From: Pseudacidobacterium ailaaui
GTDB taxonomy: Bacteria > Acidobacteriota > Terriglobia > Terriglobales > Acidobacteriaceae
Length of the DNA: 64,000 nt
Direction: 5' to 3'
NCBI RefSeq assembly: GCF_000688455.1
Contig: NZ_JIAL01000001.1
Span: 3,193,001-3,257,000, forward strand
Part shown: positions 34,854-45,464 of the stretch, piece after piece
Position numbering within the stretch: position 1 is the first letter of the stretch
How the letters are laid out: each line of letters begins with the position of its first letter
Program-made: the position numbers and the translations under genes
Notes under the pieces: generated by a model
What the model was told of the DNA's origin: nothing
The model's database searches: none
Seen by the model: the letters and a program-made list of their open reading frames with translations, nothing else

Positions 34854-37800
34854 TGCTGCTTCTGAAGCATAGCTCCGCACAAGAGATTGCGCTGAAGCAG
34901 TTTCTGAGCGAGGTGCAGGACCCGTCATCGCCCAACTACCACAAGTGGCTTACCCCAGCGCAATATGGGCAGCGTTTCGGAGTCAGCGATGCGGACCTGA
35001 ATACGGTCACGGCATGGCTGCAGTCTCAGGGATTCACAATCGACAAAGTACCGCAGGCCCGCAACGTGGTCATTTTTTCAGGAAATGTGGCCCAGCTCGA
35101 ACAGGCATTTCACACCTCGATCCATAAGTATGTTGTGAACGGCGAAACACATTTTGCCAATGCCACGGACCCGCAGATTCCTGCGGCGCTTGCGCCCGTT
35201 GTGGCAGGGGTGGGCCCACTGAATGATTTTCATCCCAAACCTGGCGCGATTCTCAAGGCAAAGGCCCACTATGATGCGGAAAGCAAGCGCATTGTGCCGG
35301 ACCTCACCCTTACAGACAGCTCTGGGAATGACTACCTGTTTATGGCTCCGGCAGATGCTGCAACAGTTTATGACACGCCCAATTCACAGCTGAATGGAAA
35401 CTACAACTCCAAGCTTTTAGGAGGGAAAAGTTACGATGGATCAGGTGTAACGATTGGGATCGCCGGGGATTCCAATATCAACGCCCAGGACGTTGCAAAT
35501 TATCGGGCGGCCTTTCTTCCTTCAACCTACAGCACCAATGTGCCGAATGTGATCGTGGATGGAAATGATCCTGGCGTGAATGGGGACGCCATCGAGGCAT
35601 TACTCGATCTGGAAGTTGCAGGGGGAATTGCTCCCGGAGCGACGATCAATTTCTACACTTCAGGCGATACCGACCTTCAGTCAGGGCTTTTTCTCGCAAT
35701 TTATCGCGCCCTGGATGACAACCAGATCAGTATCCTCAATGTCAGTTTTGGAGCTTGTGAATACAACCAGGGATCGTCCGGGAACCAGCAGATTTTGAAC
35801 GCTTGGGAGCAGGCGGCAGCCCAAGGGATTACGGTCACCGTCTCCAGCGGGGACAACGGATCGGCTGGCTGCGACAATGAGAACACTGAGACCCAAGCCC
35901 AGTATGGTCTGGCTGTCAACGGACTTGCCTCGACTCCTTATAACATTGCTGTTGGTGGTACCGACTATGACGTCCTGAGCAGCTCCTTTAGCACCTACGT
36001 CAGTTCTACAAACAGCGCTTCAAACTATTACCGCACGGCACTCAACTATATCCCGGAAAACCCCTGGAATGATTCCACCAAGACAAACACTGGTGGCTAC
36101 ACCATGAATTCGCCTTTAACTGACAGCAATGGAAATACAAACATTGTTGGCGGCGGAGGCGGCCCGAGCAATTGCAGCAGCATTACGACCCAGAACAATA
36201 CACCTCAATGCTCTGGTGGCTATCCGGTACCATCTTTCCAGACGGGACTCTCCTCCACGCTGAATTTCACTTTCAACGCACGCACACTTCCTGATGTTTC
36301 ATTTCTTGCTGCCGATGGCCTTTATGGAGCACTCTGGTTGGTTTGCGCCGACAGTTCCATCACAAATTCCGGCTCTGGTGCGGACTGCCAGTTGAGCAAT
36401 GGGCAACTCACGCAAAGCAGCACATTCTACGGAGTCGGGGGCACTTCCGCTGCAGCGCCTGCATTTGCCGGTATGCTTGCACTGGTTGCACAGTCCCAGG
36501 GAGGAGCGCGGCTTGGACAAGCTGATTATGTCTTGTACAATCTTGCTTCTCAGGCTGGACTATACAGCAGTATCTTCCATGATGTAAGCGCTGGAAATAA
36601 CTCGGTCTATTGCAAAACCGGCAGCCCAAATTGCGGCAGCAACAACTTTCTTACTGGCTACAATGCCGCAGTAGGTTACGATGCGGCCAGCGGCCTGGGT
36701 AGCGTGGATGTTTCTCAACTCGTGGCCAACTGGACCAAGGCATCCTTCGCTTCCAGCAGCACGACGCTGCAAATGGGCACCAGTTCTGGTTCGTTGAGTA
36801 CATCGCCAACCATCAATGTCACCCACGGCACCAATCTATACTTTGGCGTTTCTGTAAATCCCGGAAGTGCCAGCGGAGACGTGAGCATCAACACCAATGC
36901 GAATGAAACAAACTCCAACACTTACAACAGTGATGCGATTGGCCTGCTGACCTTGCAGAATGGATCTGCTACGGGTTCTACAAATACTTTGCCCGGTGGT
37001 ACCTATAAGGTATATGCGTACTACGGTGGAGATAAGAACACCGCGGCCAGTACTTCAAACCAGATACAAGTGACCATCAGTCCTGAAAACAGCGCGACTC
37101 TGCTCTGCGCCAATGTTTATGACGCTCTCACTGGAAACCCCATAAGCTCACCTGTTCCCTATGGCAGCTATATGTTGCTGAACGCGCAGCCTTACGGGAC
37201 CAGCGGAAACGCCCCTTCTTGCAGTAACATCGGAAATACCAATGGATACGCTACCGGTAGCATTGTTTTTCTGAATAACAACGTGCAGATTGCAACCGAG
37301 AAGATCAATTCCAATGGATTTGCTTCTTATAACAATGTTTACTCGCAGAGCGCATCGCTACCTCCAGGCAATTACAGCATCACTACGAACTATTCCGGCG
37401 ATGCCAGCTTTAAAGCAAGCAATGGCGGACCGGTCACATTTACTGTGACAAAAGGCAACACAAGCGTCGCAGTAACACCGACAAGCGCAACGATTTCTGC
37501 GTCCGGCACCGTAACGTTGACCGCAGAGGTCAACACCGACAGCATCGGCGAGTTTCCGACAGGTTCGGTAACATTTACTGCAGGCAGTACCACCCTGGGA
37601 ACGGCCAATTTCTCAAAAACAGGATTTGCTAATAATACCGTTGCTGCCGTTGCCAGCTTCACGGTCAACGGGAGCCAGCTTACTTCTGGCACAAACACCA
37701 TTACGGCCACTTACAGCGGAGACACGAACTACGCCGGCTCTGGCGGGACTGCAAGTGTTACCGTGACAGGTGGCGGCTCAGGCAGCGCCAGTTTTGGTCT

Positions 37801-38326
37801 GTCCGGGCCGTCCGGCGGAATTACGATCGCCAGCCCAGGGCAGTCTGGTAGCGGGACCATCACTATCACTCCTGCGAATGGCTTCACCGGAAACGTGGCG
37901 TTGTCCTGCTCACTAACATCCAGTCCCTCAGGTGCGACGGACCTGCCCTCATGCAGCATCAACTCTCCAGTCGTTATTAGCAGCAGCGCGGCAGGAACTG
38001 CTACCTTGACGGTGACAACGACCGCTGCAACAAGCTCCTTGAGCTATCCGCTCGACCGTTTCTTCCGGAGCGCCGGCGCAACAGCTTTGGCATTTGTTGT
38101 ACTTCTGGTGGTCCCCGCAAGACGGCGTAGCTGGAAGAATCTACTCGGACTGGTCCTGTTTGCTGTCGTCCTCTCCTCTGTCCTGGGCTGTGGCGGAAGC
38201 AGTAATGGCGGCGGTGGCGGCGGAGGCGGCAATCCAGGAACGACCGCTGGAACCTATACATTCACCGTGACCGGTACTTCAGGCAGCATTACCGCGAGCA
38301 CAACGGTGAATGTCACTGTGCAGTAG
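34835..38326 (+). CDS. S53 family serine-carboxyl peptidase (sedolisin) with Ig repeats; N-terminus out of frame
   Basis: The 1163-codon frame begins inside the pro-kumamolisin activation domain (FLSEVQDPSSPNYHKWLTPAQYGQRFG). It continues through the S53 catalytic domain with Glu254/Asp258 in AIEALLDLEVAGG and Ser538 in GVGGTSAAAPAFAG. From about residue 640 follow several Ig-like repeats (VTPTSATISASGTVTLTAEV, GNVALSCSL). The C-terminus has two hydrophobic helices flanking PARRRSWKN, then LGCGGSSNGGGGG and a final strand. The signal peptide lies in the preceding frame, so as sequenced the protein could not be exported. An intrinsic terminator follows 6 bp after the stop. A restart at 34835 is unlikely to give a functional secreted enzyme. 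Confidence 0.88.
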   Translation: MPTGRLMLLLKHSSAQEIALKQFLSEVQDPSSPNYHKWLTPAQYGQRFGVSDADLNTVTAWLQSQGFTIDKVPQARNVVIFSGNVAQLEQAFHTSIHKYVVNGETHFANATDPQIPAALAPVVAGVGPLNDFHPKPGAILKAKAHYDAESKRIVPDLTLTDSSGNDYLFMAPADAATVYDTPNSQLNGNYNSKLLGGKSYDGSGVTIGIAGDSNINAQDVANYRAAFLPSTYSTNVPNVIVDGNDPGVNGDAIEALLDLEVAGGIAPGATINFYTSGDTDLQSGLFLAIYRALDDNQISILNVSFGACEYNQGSSGNQQILNAWEQAAAQGITVTVSSGDNGSAGCDNENTETQAQYGLAVNGLASTPYNIAVGGTDYDVLSSSFSTYVSSTNSASNYYRTALNYIPENPWNDSTKTNTGGYTMNSPLTDSNGNTNIVGGGGGPSNCSSITTQNNTPQCSGGYPVPSFQTGLSSTLNFTFNARTLPDVSFLAADGLYGALWLVCADSSITNSGSGADCQLSNGQLTQSSTFYGVGGTSAAAPAFAGMLALVAQSQGGARLGQADYVLYNLASQAGLYSSIFHDVSAGNNSVYCKTGSPNCGSNNFLTGYNAAVGYDAASGLGSVDVSQLVANWTKASFASSSTTLQMGTSSGSLSTSPTINVTHGTNLYFGVSVNPGSASGDVSINTNANETNSNTYNSDAIGLLTLQNGSATGSTNTLPGGTYKVYAYYGGDKNTAASTSNQIQVTISPENSATLLCANVYDALTGNPISSPVPYGSYMLLNAQPYGTSGNAPSCSNIGNTNGYATGSIVFLNNNVQIATEKINSNGFASYNNVYSQSASLPPGNYSITTNYSGDASFKASNGGPVTFTVTKGNTSVAVTPTSATISASGTVTLTAEVNTDSIGEFPTGSVTFTAGSTTLGTANFSKTGFANNTVAAVASFTVNGSQLTSGTNTITATYSGDTNYAGSGGTASVTVTGGGSGSASFGLSGPSGGITIASPGQSGSGTITITPANGFTGNVALSCSLTSSPSGATDLPSCSINSPVVISSSAAGTATLTVTTTAATSSLSYPLDRFFRSAGATALAFVVLLVVPARRRSWKNLLGLVLFAVVLSSVLGCGGSSNGGGGGGGGNPGTTAGTYTFTVTGTSGSITASTTVNVTVQ

Positions 38327-38332
38327 ATGGAG

Positions 38333-38360
38333 AAGGCCGCGTGCAAAAGCGCGGCCTTTT
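38333..38360 (+). terminator. Intrinsic terminator after the S53 gene
   Basis: AAGGCCGCG, loop TGCAAAAG, CGCGGCCTT is a perfect 9-bp stem followed by TT and a pyrimidine tract, 6 bp after the S53 stop. It shows that the frame running back to GTG 38341 is not used by the next gene. Confidence 0.75.
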
Positions 38361-38388
38361 CCTCTACCATGCATGGTATCGTTACACC

Positions 38389-39426
38389 ATGAAGAAGATG
38401 CTTCTGTCCCTGGCAGTCCTGGCTCTTTCCTCTGTACTTCAGGCCCAGCAGCCAAAGGCCCTCTTTTACCTCACGCGAAGTGCCGATGGTGTGCGTTCCT
38501 TTTATGCTCATCAAAATAAGATTGATATCCTGGTGCCGGCCTGGTATGAGGTCGATGCGGATGGTCTGGTCTCCGGAGGCCCTGATCCAGCCGTGCTTTC
38601 TGCGGCAAAGCAGCACCACATTGAAGTAATGCCTATTGTTGCCAGCTCTGGTTTCAGGCAGGAGCCGTTTCATCGGCTCATCACAACTCCGGCTGCCTGG
38701 CGGCGCATGGTTGAGCAATTGATAGCGGCCTGCAAGCAGAATGGTTATTCTGGCTTTCAGTTCGACTTTGAAAATATTGCCTGGACAGACCGGGACACAC
38801 TGAGTCAGGCAGTGGCTGAGGCTGCTCAGGCACTGCACAACGAAGGGCTCAGGCTTTCCATTGCGACAGTACCGAATGCCCCCGGAAGACCGGGGCAAAG
38901 TGCGTTTTCCGCCTGGCTCTATGCCAACTGGCGGGGTGCTTATGACCTTGCGGCCTTGGCCAAATCTGTAGACCTGATCTGCCTGATGACCTATGACCAG
39001 CATACGCGCTGGACAGCGCCCGGGCCGGTAGGCGGATGGGGCTGGACCGTCGAAAATCTGGATGACGCACTGAAAGTTGTTCCCAAAGAAAAGCTCTCTC
39101 TTGGCATCCCCCTTTACGGTTATCACTGGTTCGCCGGACCGCCGCAAAATGATAAGCCAAATCCCAGCGCAGAATATATTGGCGGACAGGACGCACTCGA
39201 CCTCGCGCGGGCCTATGGTGGTAAGGTGGAATGGGACCCCGTGGATCGCACTGCATGGACATGGTTTTATCGGGATGATATGCGTGAATGGATCTTTTTC
39301 ACCGATGAGCGTACCTTCCGTGAACGCTATGACCTGGTAAAGCAGCGTGGGCTCCAGGGATTCTGCTCCTGGGTGCTTGGACAGGAAGATCCGTCCATCT
39401 GGAACGCTTTACCGAGTCATCCGTGA
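38389..39426 (+). CDS. Secreted glycoside hydrolase family 18-like protein
   Basis: The 345-aa protein has a signal peptide (KKMLLSLAVLALSSVLQAQ) and a GH18 barrel: GFQFDFENIAWTD holds the DxE pair with the catalytic Glu. The outer Asp residues of the classic DGxDxDxE are Ser and Gln, as in SleL/YaaH-like members. Later motifs DLICLMTYDQHTRWTAPGPVGG and LGIPLYGYHW match the family. GH18 enzymes cut beta-1,4 GlcNAc linkages of chitin or peptidoglycan; the altered motif leans to a peptidoglycan or spore-type glycan role, by inference. ATG 38389 is chosen because the upstream frame runs through the S53 terminator. Confidence 0.85.
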   Translation: MKKMLLSLAVLALSSVLQAQQPKALFYLTRSADGVRSFYAHQNKIDILVPAWYEVDADGLVSGGPDPAVLSAAKQHHIEVMPIVASSGFRQEPFHRLITTPAAWRRMVEQLIAACKQNGYSGFQFDFENIAWTDRDTLSQAVAEAAQALHNEGLRLSIATVPNAPGRPGQSAFSAWLYANWRGAYDLAALAKSVDLICLMTYDQHTRWTAPGPVGGWGWTVENLDDALKVVPKEKLSLGIPLYGYHWFAGPPQNDKPNPSAEYIGGQDALDLARAYGGKVEWDPVDRTAWTWFYRDDMREWIFFTDERTFRERYDLVKQRGLQGFCSWVLGQEDPSIWNALPSHP

Positions 39427-39441
39427 AGCCCCTCGAGGAGA

Positions 39442-40440
39442 ATGCGCATCCATACAGGCATGACCATCGCTACACATCTAGAGACGCGGCAGCTTGGCAA
39501 TTCTGACCTCCATCTTACCCGCATTGGCTTTGGAGCATGGGCCATCGGAGGAGGGAACTGGGAGTTCGCCTGGGGACCCCAGGATGATCAGGAATCCATT
39601 CAAACCATCGAACGTGCCATCGAAAGCGGCCTTAACTGGATTGATACGGCCGCCGTCTACGGCCTGGGTCACTCTGAAGAGGTCGTGGCACAGGCGGTAA
39701 AACGGGTCAGTAAAAAGCCCTACATTTTCACCAAATGTTCCATGCGCTGGGACGCAGAGAGAAAAATCTATCGCAGCCTGAAGGCCTCCTCCTTGCAGGA
39801 AGAGCTGGACAACTCTCTGCGCCGTCTTCAGGTCGAGGCGATTGACCTGTATCAAATTCACTGGCCCAACCCTGAAGGAGAAATTGAAGAGGGCTGGGAG
39901 ACACTGGCGCGCTTTAAAAAGCAGGGCAAAGTTCGCTATATCGGTGTGTCGAATTTCAATGTCGAGCAGATCAAGCGCGTGCAGAAAATTGCTCCTGTCA
40001 CCTCGCTCCAGCCACCGTATTCCTTATTGAACCGCACCGTGGAGACGGAGATCCTGCCGTTCTGTCAAAAGAACAACATCGGCGTCATCAATTATTCGCC
40101 GATGGTCTCAGGCCTTTTGACCGGAAAGATGACTCGGGAACGCATTGCCAGCCTGCCGGCCGATGACTGGAGAAAGCGCAGTCCGAACTTTAACGAACCC
40201 AGACTCACGCGCAATCTTCAGCTCGTGGAGCTTTTACGCGAAATTGGAAACAGACATGGTGTAGAGCCTGGAGTTGTTGCAATTGCCTGGACCCTCCGTC
40301 ATCCTGCGATCACGGCTGCCATTGTCGGAGCGCGGCGCCCTGACCAGATCGCAGGGGTCCTGCCGGCCGCCAGCTTCAATCTGAGTCAAGAAGAAGCCGA
40401 GCAAATTGAGGCCTTCCTCAAGTCTGACATTCAGGCATAG
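39442..40440 (+). CDS. Aldo/keto reductase
   Basis: A 332-aa NADPH-dependent AKR. Visible are RIGFGAWAIGGGNW near the start, the catalytic Asp/Tyr in NWIDTAAVYGLGHSEE, the lysine in YIFTKCSM and the histidine in LYQIHWPNP. The cofactor segment is AAIVGARRPDQI. Substrates of such YajO/general-stress-type AKRs are sugars or aldehydes and cannot be deduced. ATG 39442 has GAGGAG only one base upstream, so ATG 39460 (MTIATHLETRQLG) is also possible. It heads a possible three-gene run with the DUF2007 and 86-aa genes, 14-17 bp apart. Confidence 0.92.
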   Translation: MRIHTGMTIATHLETRQLGNSDLHLTRIGFGAWAIGGGNWEFAWGPQDDQESIQTIERAIESGLNWIDTAAVYGLGHSEEVVAQAVKRVSKKPYIFTKCSMRWDAERKIYRSLKASSLQEELDNSLRRLQVEAIDLYQIHWPNPEGEIEEGWETLARFKKQGKVRYIGVSNFNVEQIKRVQKIAPVTSLQPPYSLLNRTVETEILPFCQKNNIGVINYSPMVSGLLTGKMTRERIASLPADDWRKRSPNFNEPRLTRNLQLVELLREIGNRHGVEPGVVAIAWTLRHPAITAAIVGARRPDQIAGVLPAASFNLSQEEAEQIEAFLKSDIQA

Positions 40441-40454
40441 ATGGAGCATTGGAT

Positions 40455-40700
40455 ATGGATTCAATCATCACGGTCGCAACATTTACTGAGCCGCTGGAGG
40501 CAGAGATGGCCAAACTCAGGCTCGAATCTGCTGGCATCGAAACATTCCTCTCCGGAGAAAATGCCCGAATCCTGGAACCGGGACTAGGCCCGCTGCAACT
40601 TCAGGTCAAGTCTGAAGATGAGGCCGATGCCCGCGCCATTCTGGCCGATCCCGGGGCATCTTCCGGTACAGCCAACGTTTCAGAACCCGACATTACTTAA
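40455..40700 (+). CDS. DUF2007-type small protein
   Basis: The 81-aa protein has the pattern of DUF2007 (putative signal-transducing) proteins: VATFTEPLEAEMAKLRLESAGIETFLSGENA - LQLQVKSEDEADARAIL. This is a small ferredoxin-like fold that detects or binds something unknown. ATG 40455 has GGAG at suitable distance; a TTG two codons earlier is possible. It lies between the aldo/keto reductase and the 86-aa gene in one apparent transcript. Confidence 0.8.
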   Translation: MDSIITVATFTEPLEAEMAKLRLESAGIETFLSGENARILEPGLGPLQLQVKSEDEADARAILADPGASSGTANVSEPDIT

Positions 40701-40716
40701 CGAATGGGGACTTTAC

Positions 40717-40977
40717 ATGTCAGTTTTCCATGACAGACGCGACGACCTGGAGAAGTACGAGTTCATGATGGGCGTCGCGCGGGGCCGTCTGGCGGTCACG
40801 CTGGATGCGCTGACAGATGCGCTGGTCCTCGTTGGCCAGCATGGTATCTACTGTGCTTCCAGCAGAAATCCGGCCAAACCAGCACTGGACCTCCAGACGA
40901 TTATGCGAGACATCAACGGAGCCAAAGAACTGGTGCAGTCCGTGATGCAGGTGCTGGAGCAGAATCCAGCAAGATAA
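40717..40977 (+). CDS. Small conserved-looking protein, unknown
   Basis: This 86-aa cytosolic, mostly helical protein (MSVFHDRRDDLEKYEFMMGVARGRLAVTLD, ending VMQVLEQNPAR) has two cysteines or fewer and no membrane helix. GGGGACTTTAC precedes the ATG at 40717. It follows the DUF2007 gene by 16 bp and ends before a strong hairpin that also serves mdh. No family recognised. Confidence 0.65.
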   Translation: MSVFHDRRDDLEKYEFMMGVARGRLAVTLDALTDALVLVGQHGIYCASSRNPAKPALDLQTIMRDINGAKELVQSVMQVLEQNPAR

Positions 40978-41055
40978 TCTCAGAGCATGTTATGTCTGAT
41001 AATGTATATTATGTAAACTTAAATTCATACACTTCCGCCATGTAGGCATTCCCGT

Positions 41056-41092
41056 CGCATGGGCGTTTTTTCGCAATGAAAACGCCCATGCG
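41056..41092. terminator. Bidirectional terminator between convergent genes
   Basis: CGCATGGGCGTTTT and AAAACGCCCATGCG form a perfect 14-bp stem around a 9-base loop, between the 3' ends of the 86-aa gene and mdh. The T-tracts lie at the inner end of the stem, so termination strength is moderate. Confidence 0.65.
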
Positions 41093-41107
41093 ATCCTGCA
41101 CACTTTC

Positions 41108-42082
<975 letters not shown>

Positions 42083-42150
42083 TCAAAACATTGGCTGAAT
42101 GGTATGGTCAGAGCCGTGTCTTTTGAAAAGGCAAGGTCATCCATTCCCTC

Positions 42151-43551
42151 TTACATGTTCTCAATCATGCGTGTTGCAAACTCGCTGGTTTTGACCTTGG
42201 TTGCACCTTCCATCTGGCGTTCAAAGTCGTAAGTAACATATTTCTGCTGGATGGTTTTTTCCATCGAAGATTCAATCAGTTTTGCCGCCTCATGCCAGCC
42301 CAGGAATTCAAAGAGCATTACGCCAGAAAGCATGACCGAACCGGGGTTGATCACGTCCTTATCGGCATATTTCGGGGCCGTTCCGTGCGTGGCTTCAAAG
42401 ACGGCGTAGCCGTCCCCAATATTGGCCCCCGGGGCGATACCCAGGCCCCCGACCTGCGCCGCGCAAGCGTCTGAGATGTAATCACCATTCAGATTCGGGC
42501 AGGCCAGCACGCTATATTCATCGGGGCGAATGATGACCTGCTGAAAGATCGAGTCAGCAATGCGGTCGTTGATCAGAATCTTCTTTTTCCACTCTCCATT
42601 GCCATGCGACTTGCCAATGGAGTCGAGTACGCTTTTTACCTCCGCGTAAAGGTTTTTGCGGAACTCTTCGGAGCCAAACTCAAGTCCAGGTTCAATCAGG
42701 GCTGCGTTCTGCTCTACCGTGAGGTTCGGGTTCGCTTCCAGGTTCCCCAGAATCCAGCTCTCACGCTCCGTCACCACCGCGTCGCGGAACTCCTGGATCG
42801 CGACTTCGTATCCCCACTCACGGAAGGCGCCTTCGGTAAACTTTTGAATATTGCCCTTGTGCACCAGTGTGACTGACTTGCGCTGGTTCTCGATTGCATA
42901 TCGGATGGCAAACCGCACCAGGCGCTTGGTCCCGGTAATCGAAATCGGTTTAATGCCTACGCCGGAATCTTCGCGGACCTTCTTTTTGCCGCCCTTGAGC
43001 ATTTCATGATTCAGGAAGTCAATCAGCTTTTTGGCCTCTGCACTTCCTTCTTTAAACTCAACCCCAGCATAGACATCCTCCGTGTTCTCGCGGAAGATGA
43101 CGACGTCCAGCTTTTCTGGATGCTTCACCGGGCTGGGCACACCTTGGTAATACTTCACCGGGCGCACGCAGGCATACAAGTCGAGAATCTGCCGCAGTGC
43201 AACGTTCAACGAGCGGATGCCTCCGCCCACCGGAGTCGTCAGAGGGCCCTTAATGGAGACGCGCAGGTCGCGCGCGGCATTCACCGTATCATCCGGCAGC
43301 CAGGTATTAAATTCGCGAAAGGCCTTCTCTCCTGCATAAATCTCAAACCACTTTACTGATCGCTTGCCGCCATAGGCTTTCTCGACCGCCGCATCAAAAA
43401 CACGCTGCGAAGCGCGCCAGATGTCGCGCCCGGTCCCATCACCTTCAATAAAAGGAATGATCGGGTGGTCGGGGACCTGATACTTTCCATTTACGTATTC
43501 AATCGGTTTTCCGTCCTGCGGCAAAGACTTGCCGTTATATGTCGTCTGCAT
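42151..43551 (-). CDS. icd: Isocitrate dehydrogenase (NADP-type)
   Basis: The 466-aa enzyme converts isocitrate to 2-oxoglutarate in the TCA cycle. It has [14 protein letters not shown], the substrate/phosphorylation loop [27 protein letters not shown], the [14 protein letters not shown]-like segment [13 protein letters not shown], and [16 protein letters not shown], where Lys-Tyr is the NADP-specificity pair known from E. coli. It is longer than the 416-aa E. coli protein by internal insertions. The ATG at 43551 is preceded by GGAGACAG. Adjacent to mdh, forming a small TCA cluster. Confidence 0.95.
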   Translation of the reverse strand: MQTTYNGKSLPQDGKPIEYVNGKYQVPDHPIIPFIEGDGTGRDIWRASQRVFDAAVEKAYGGKRSVKWFEIYAGEKAFREFNTWLPDDTVNAARDLRVSIKGPLTTPVGGGIRSLNVALRQILDLYACVRPVKYYQGVPSPVKHPEKLDVVIFRENTEDVYAGVEFKEGSAEAKKLIDFLNHEMLKGGKKKVREDSGVGIKPISITGTKRLVRFAIRYAIENQRKSVTLVHKGNIQKFTEGAFREWGYEVAIQEFRDAVVTERESWILGNLEANPNLTVEQNAALIEPGLEFGSEEFRKNLYAEVKSVLDSIGKSHGNGEWKKKILINDRIADSIFQQVIIRPDEYSVLACPNLNGDYISDACAAQVGGLGIAPGANIGDGYAVFEATHGTAPKYADKDVINPGSVMLSGVMLFEFLGWHEAAKLIESSMEKTIQQKYVTYDFERQMEGATKVKTSEFATRMIENM

Positions 43552-43766
43552 TTTTGTGGCTGTCTCCAAGCACAATGAAAGAATGAGGACTGCAAAGGAT
43601 GATCCACTTTTGAGGCTATCATTCACAGAATACGAGTGGCAATGGAGCGCCAGATAGATGAAGAATGTGGTCCTTGCAGGCAGGTTTGTTCGAATACAGC
43701 AGTTGCTTCAGTAGCGGGGCATTTTATCGATCCATGCACATGGTTCAGGCACTATTGCAGCATCTC

Positions 43767-44267
43767 TCAGGGATTCATAATCCGGTGCAGATCAACAGAC
43801 GGGGGCGGGACCGGCGTCTGGCTCAACATCACATGCAGCTGTCCGCGGTGATGGGTCTGGTGATTGAAAAAATGGGCCACGGCAACTTGCGCGGTTTCGA
43901 TCATGTGCCGCCCCTGAGAGTTTGTGTAATGAAATGATCGGTCCATAAAGTCGGGAGACAACTGCTTGAAGTATTCTTCGATTCTGATGTCCTCTTCTCT
44001 CCGGGCAGACCACAAATTCTCAAAATCATCGAACAAAATCGTATCGAGAGGTGGAGTTTGTTTCCCTTCGCCTTCAAAGCGCGCCATCCATATCCTGTCT
44101 GCAAGCAACAGATGATTCAGCAGGCCATGAATACTGCCAAAAGAGCCTTCCCTCTTCTTCAGATATTCAGCAGCTTCCAGATACGAACACCGCTCATACA
44201 TACGTTCGTTGGCGACCCGGTTATACTGCGCAAGCATCTGGAAGTGCAGGAAAAGGCCCGTTCGCAT
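43767..44267 (-). CDS. DinB family protein
   Basis: The 166-aa four-helix-bundle protein has the three-histidine metal site of the DinB/YfiT superfamily: the His in LLNHLLLADRIWM and the HFFNHQTHHRGQLHVMLSQ motif near the C-terminus. Members act as thiol-dependent transferases or damage-inducible proteins; the substrate is unknown. It is divergent from the Gfo/Idh gene (65 bp). Confidence 0.9.
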   Translation of the reverse strand: MRTGLFLHFQMLAQYNRVANERMYERCSYLEAAEYLKKREGSFGSIHGLLNHLLLADRIWMARFEGEGKQTPPLDTILFDDFENLWSARREEDIRIEEYFKQLSPDFMDRSFHYTNSQGRHMIETAQVAVAHFFNHQTHHRGQLHVMLSQTPVPPPSVDLHRIMNP

Positions 44268-44332
44268 GGATTCCCCTTGCAGAAAATACCGTTGTTCCGA
44301 TGATAGGGTACAATTCCCACGGAATCGTTACC

Positions 44333-45442
44333 ATGCAGATTTTTTCCCGTCTTTCAGCTCTGTTTGCCTGCGCGGCACTTTCGACCATCGGTTTCGCGCA
44401 ATCGCCCGCACCCATTCGCGTTGCCATTGTCGGACTGGAACACGGCCACGTTGCCGGATTCCTGCATCAGTTCCCTCTTCAGCATGATGCCGATCTGGTC
44501 GCCATTGTGGACCCGGACAAAGCGCTCGTCGCCCGCTATCAGCAGCAGTTTCATCTGGACTCGAAGCTGTTCTACAACACGCTTGACGAAGCCGTAGCTG
44601 CCACCCACCCGCAAGCTGTGCTTGGATACACCTCAGTAGGCGAACACCGGCACGTGATTGAAGAGGCAGCGCAACATGGTTTGACCGTGATGGTCGAAAA
44701 GCCCCTTACCCTCTCGCTTGCCGATGCGCTCGCCATCCAACGCACGGCAGAAAAGTACCACATTCAGGTGCTCGTGAATTATGAAACCACGTGGTATGCA
44801 AGCAACCGCGCGGTCTTTGATGAGATCAGCAGCGGCAAGCTGGGAGACCTGCGCAAGGCCGTGATCCATGACGGTCATGAAGGCCCAAAAGAGATCGGGA
44901 TCCAGCCGGAGTTTTTGAAGTGGCTGACTGATCCGGCGCAAAATGGGGCGGGCGCGCTCTATGACTTTGGCTGTTACGGCGCTGACCTGATGACCTGGTG
45001 GATGCATGGAGAAACGCCGCTTAGCGTCACCGCCGTTGCACAGACTGACAAACCTGAAACCTATCCGCGAGTGGATGACGACGCAACCATCATCCTGCAA
45101 TATCCTCATGCCCAGGCTGTGCTGATGCCATCATGGAACTGGCCATTTTCGCGCAAAGATTCCGAGGTTTATGGCACCAGAGGATACGCAATCACAGTAG
45201 GACCAGACCAACTGCGGGTGCGCTATACCGGCGAGGAACAGGAGCAAAACATTTCTGCCGCTCCACTCACTCCTCCACAAGACACTTCCCTGCACTACCT
45301 GGCCGCCGTTGTCCGTGGAGAATTACGGCCTCAAGGCGATTTGACGTCGCTCAACACCAATGTCATCGTCATGCAGATTCTGGATGCTGCAAGAGAATCT
45401 GCTCGTACAGGCCGCACCGTCAGGATTACGCCCTTAAAGTAA
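44333..45442 (+). CDS. Exported Gfo/Idh/MocA family oxidoreductase
   Basis: The 369-aa protein has a signal-like N-terminus (RLSALFACAALSTIGFAQ) and a Rossmann fold (RVAIVGLEHGHVAGFL). The Gfo/Idh signature is VMVEKPLTLSLADAL, and the C-terminal domain has GAGALYDFGCYGADLMTWWM. The family oxidises or reduces sugars with NAD(P), usually in the cytosol, so an export signal implies a bound cofactor or a Tat-like route; no twin-arginine motif is seen. ATG 44333 gives the signal peptide. The frame is open far upstream, but that part overlaps the divergent DinB gene and has no similarity. Confidence 0.88.
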   Translation: MQIFSRLSALFACAALSTIGFAQSPAPIRVAIVGLEHGHVAGFLHQFPLQHDADLVAIVDPDKALVARYQQQFHLDSKLFYNTLDEAVAATHPQAVLGYTSVGEHRHVIEEAAQHGLTVMVEKPLTLSLADALAIQRTAEKYHIQVLVNYETTWYASNRAVFDEISSGKLGDLRKAVIHDGHEGPKEIGIQPEFLKWLTDPAQNGAGALYDFGCYGADLMTWWMHGETPLSVTAVAQTDKPETYPRVDDDATIILQYPHAQAVLMPSWNWPFSRKDSEVYGTRGYAITVGPDQLRVRYTGEEQEQNISAAPLTPPQDTSLHYLAAVVRGELRPQGDLTSLNTNVIVMQILDAARESARTGRTVRITPLK

Positions 45443-45464
45443 GAAATTCTTCTTTTTTTCAGAT

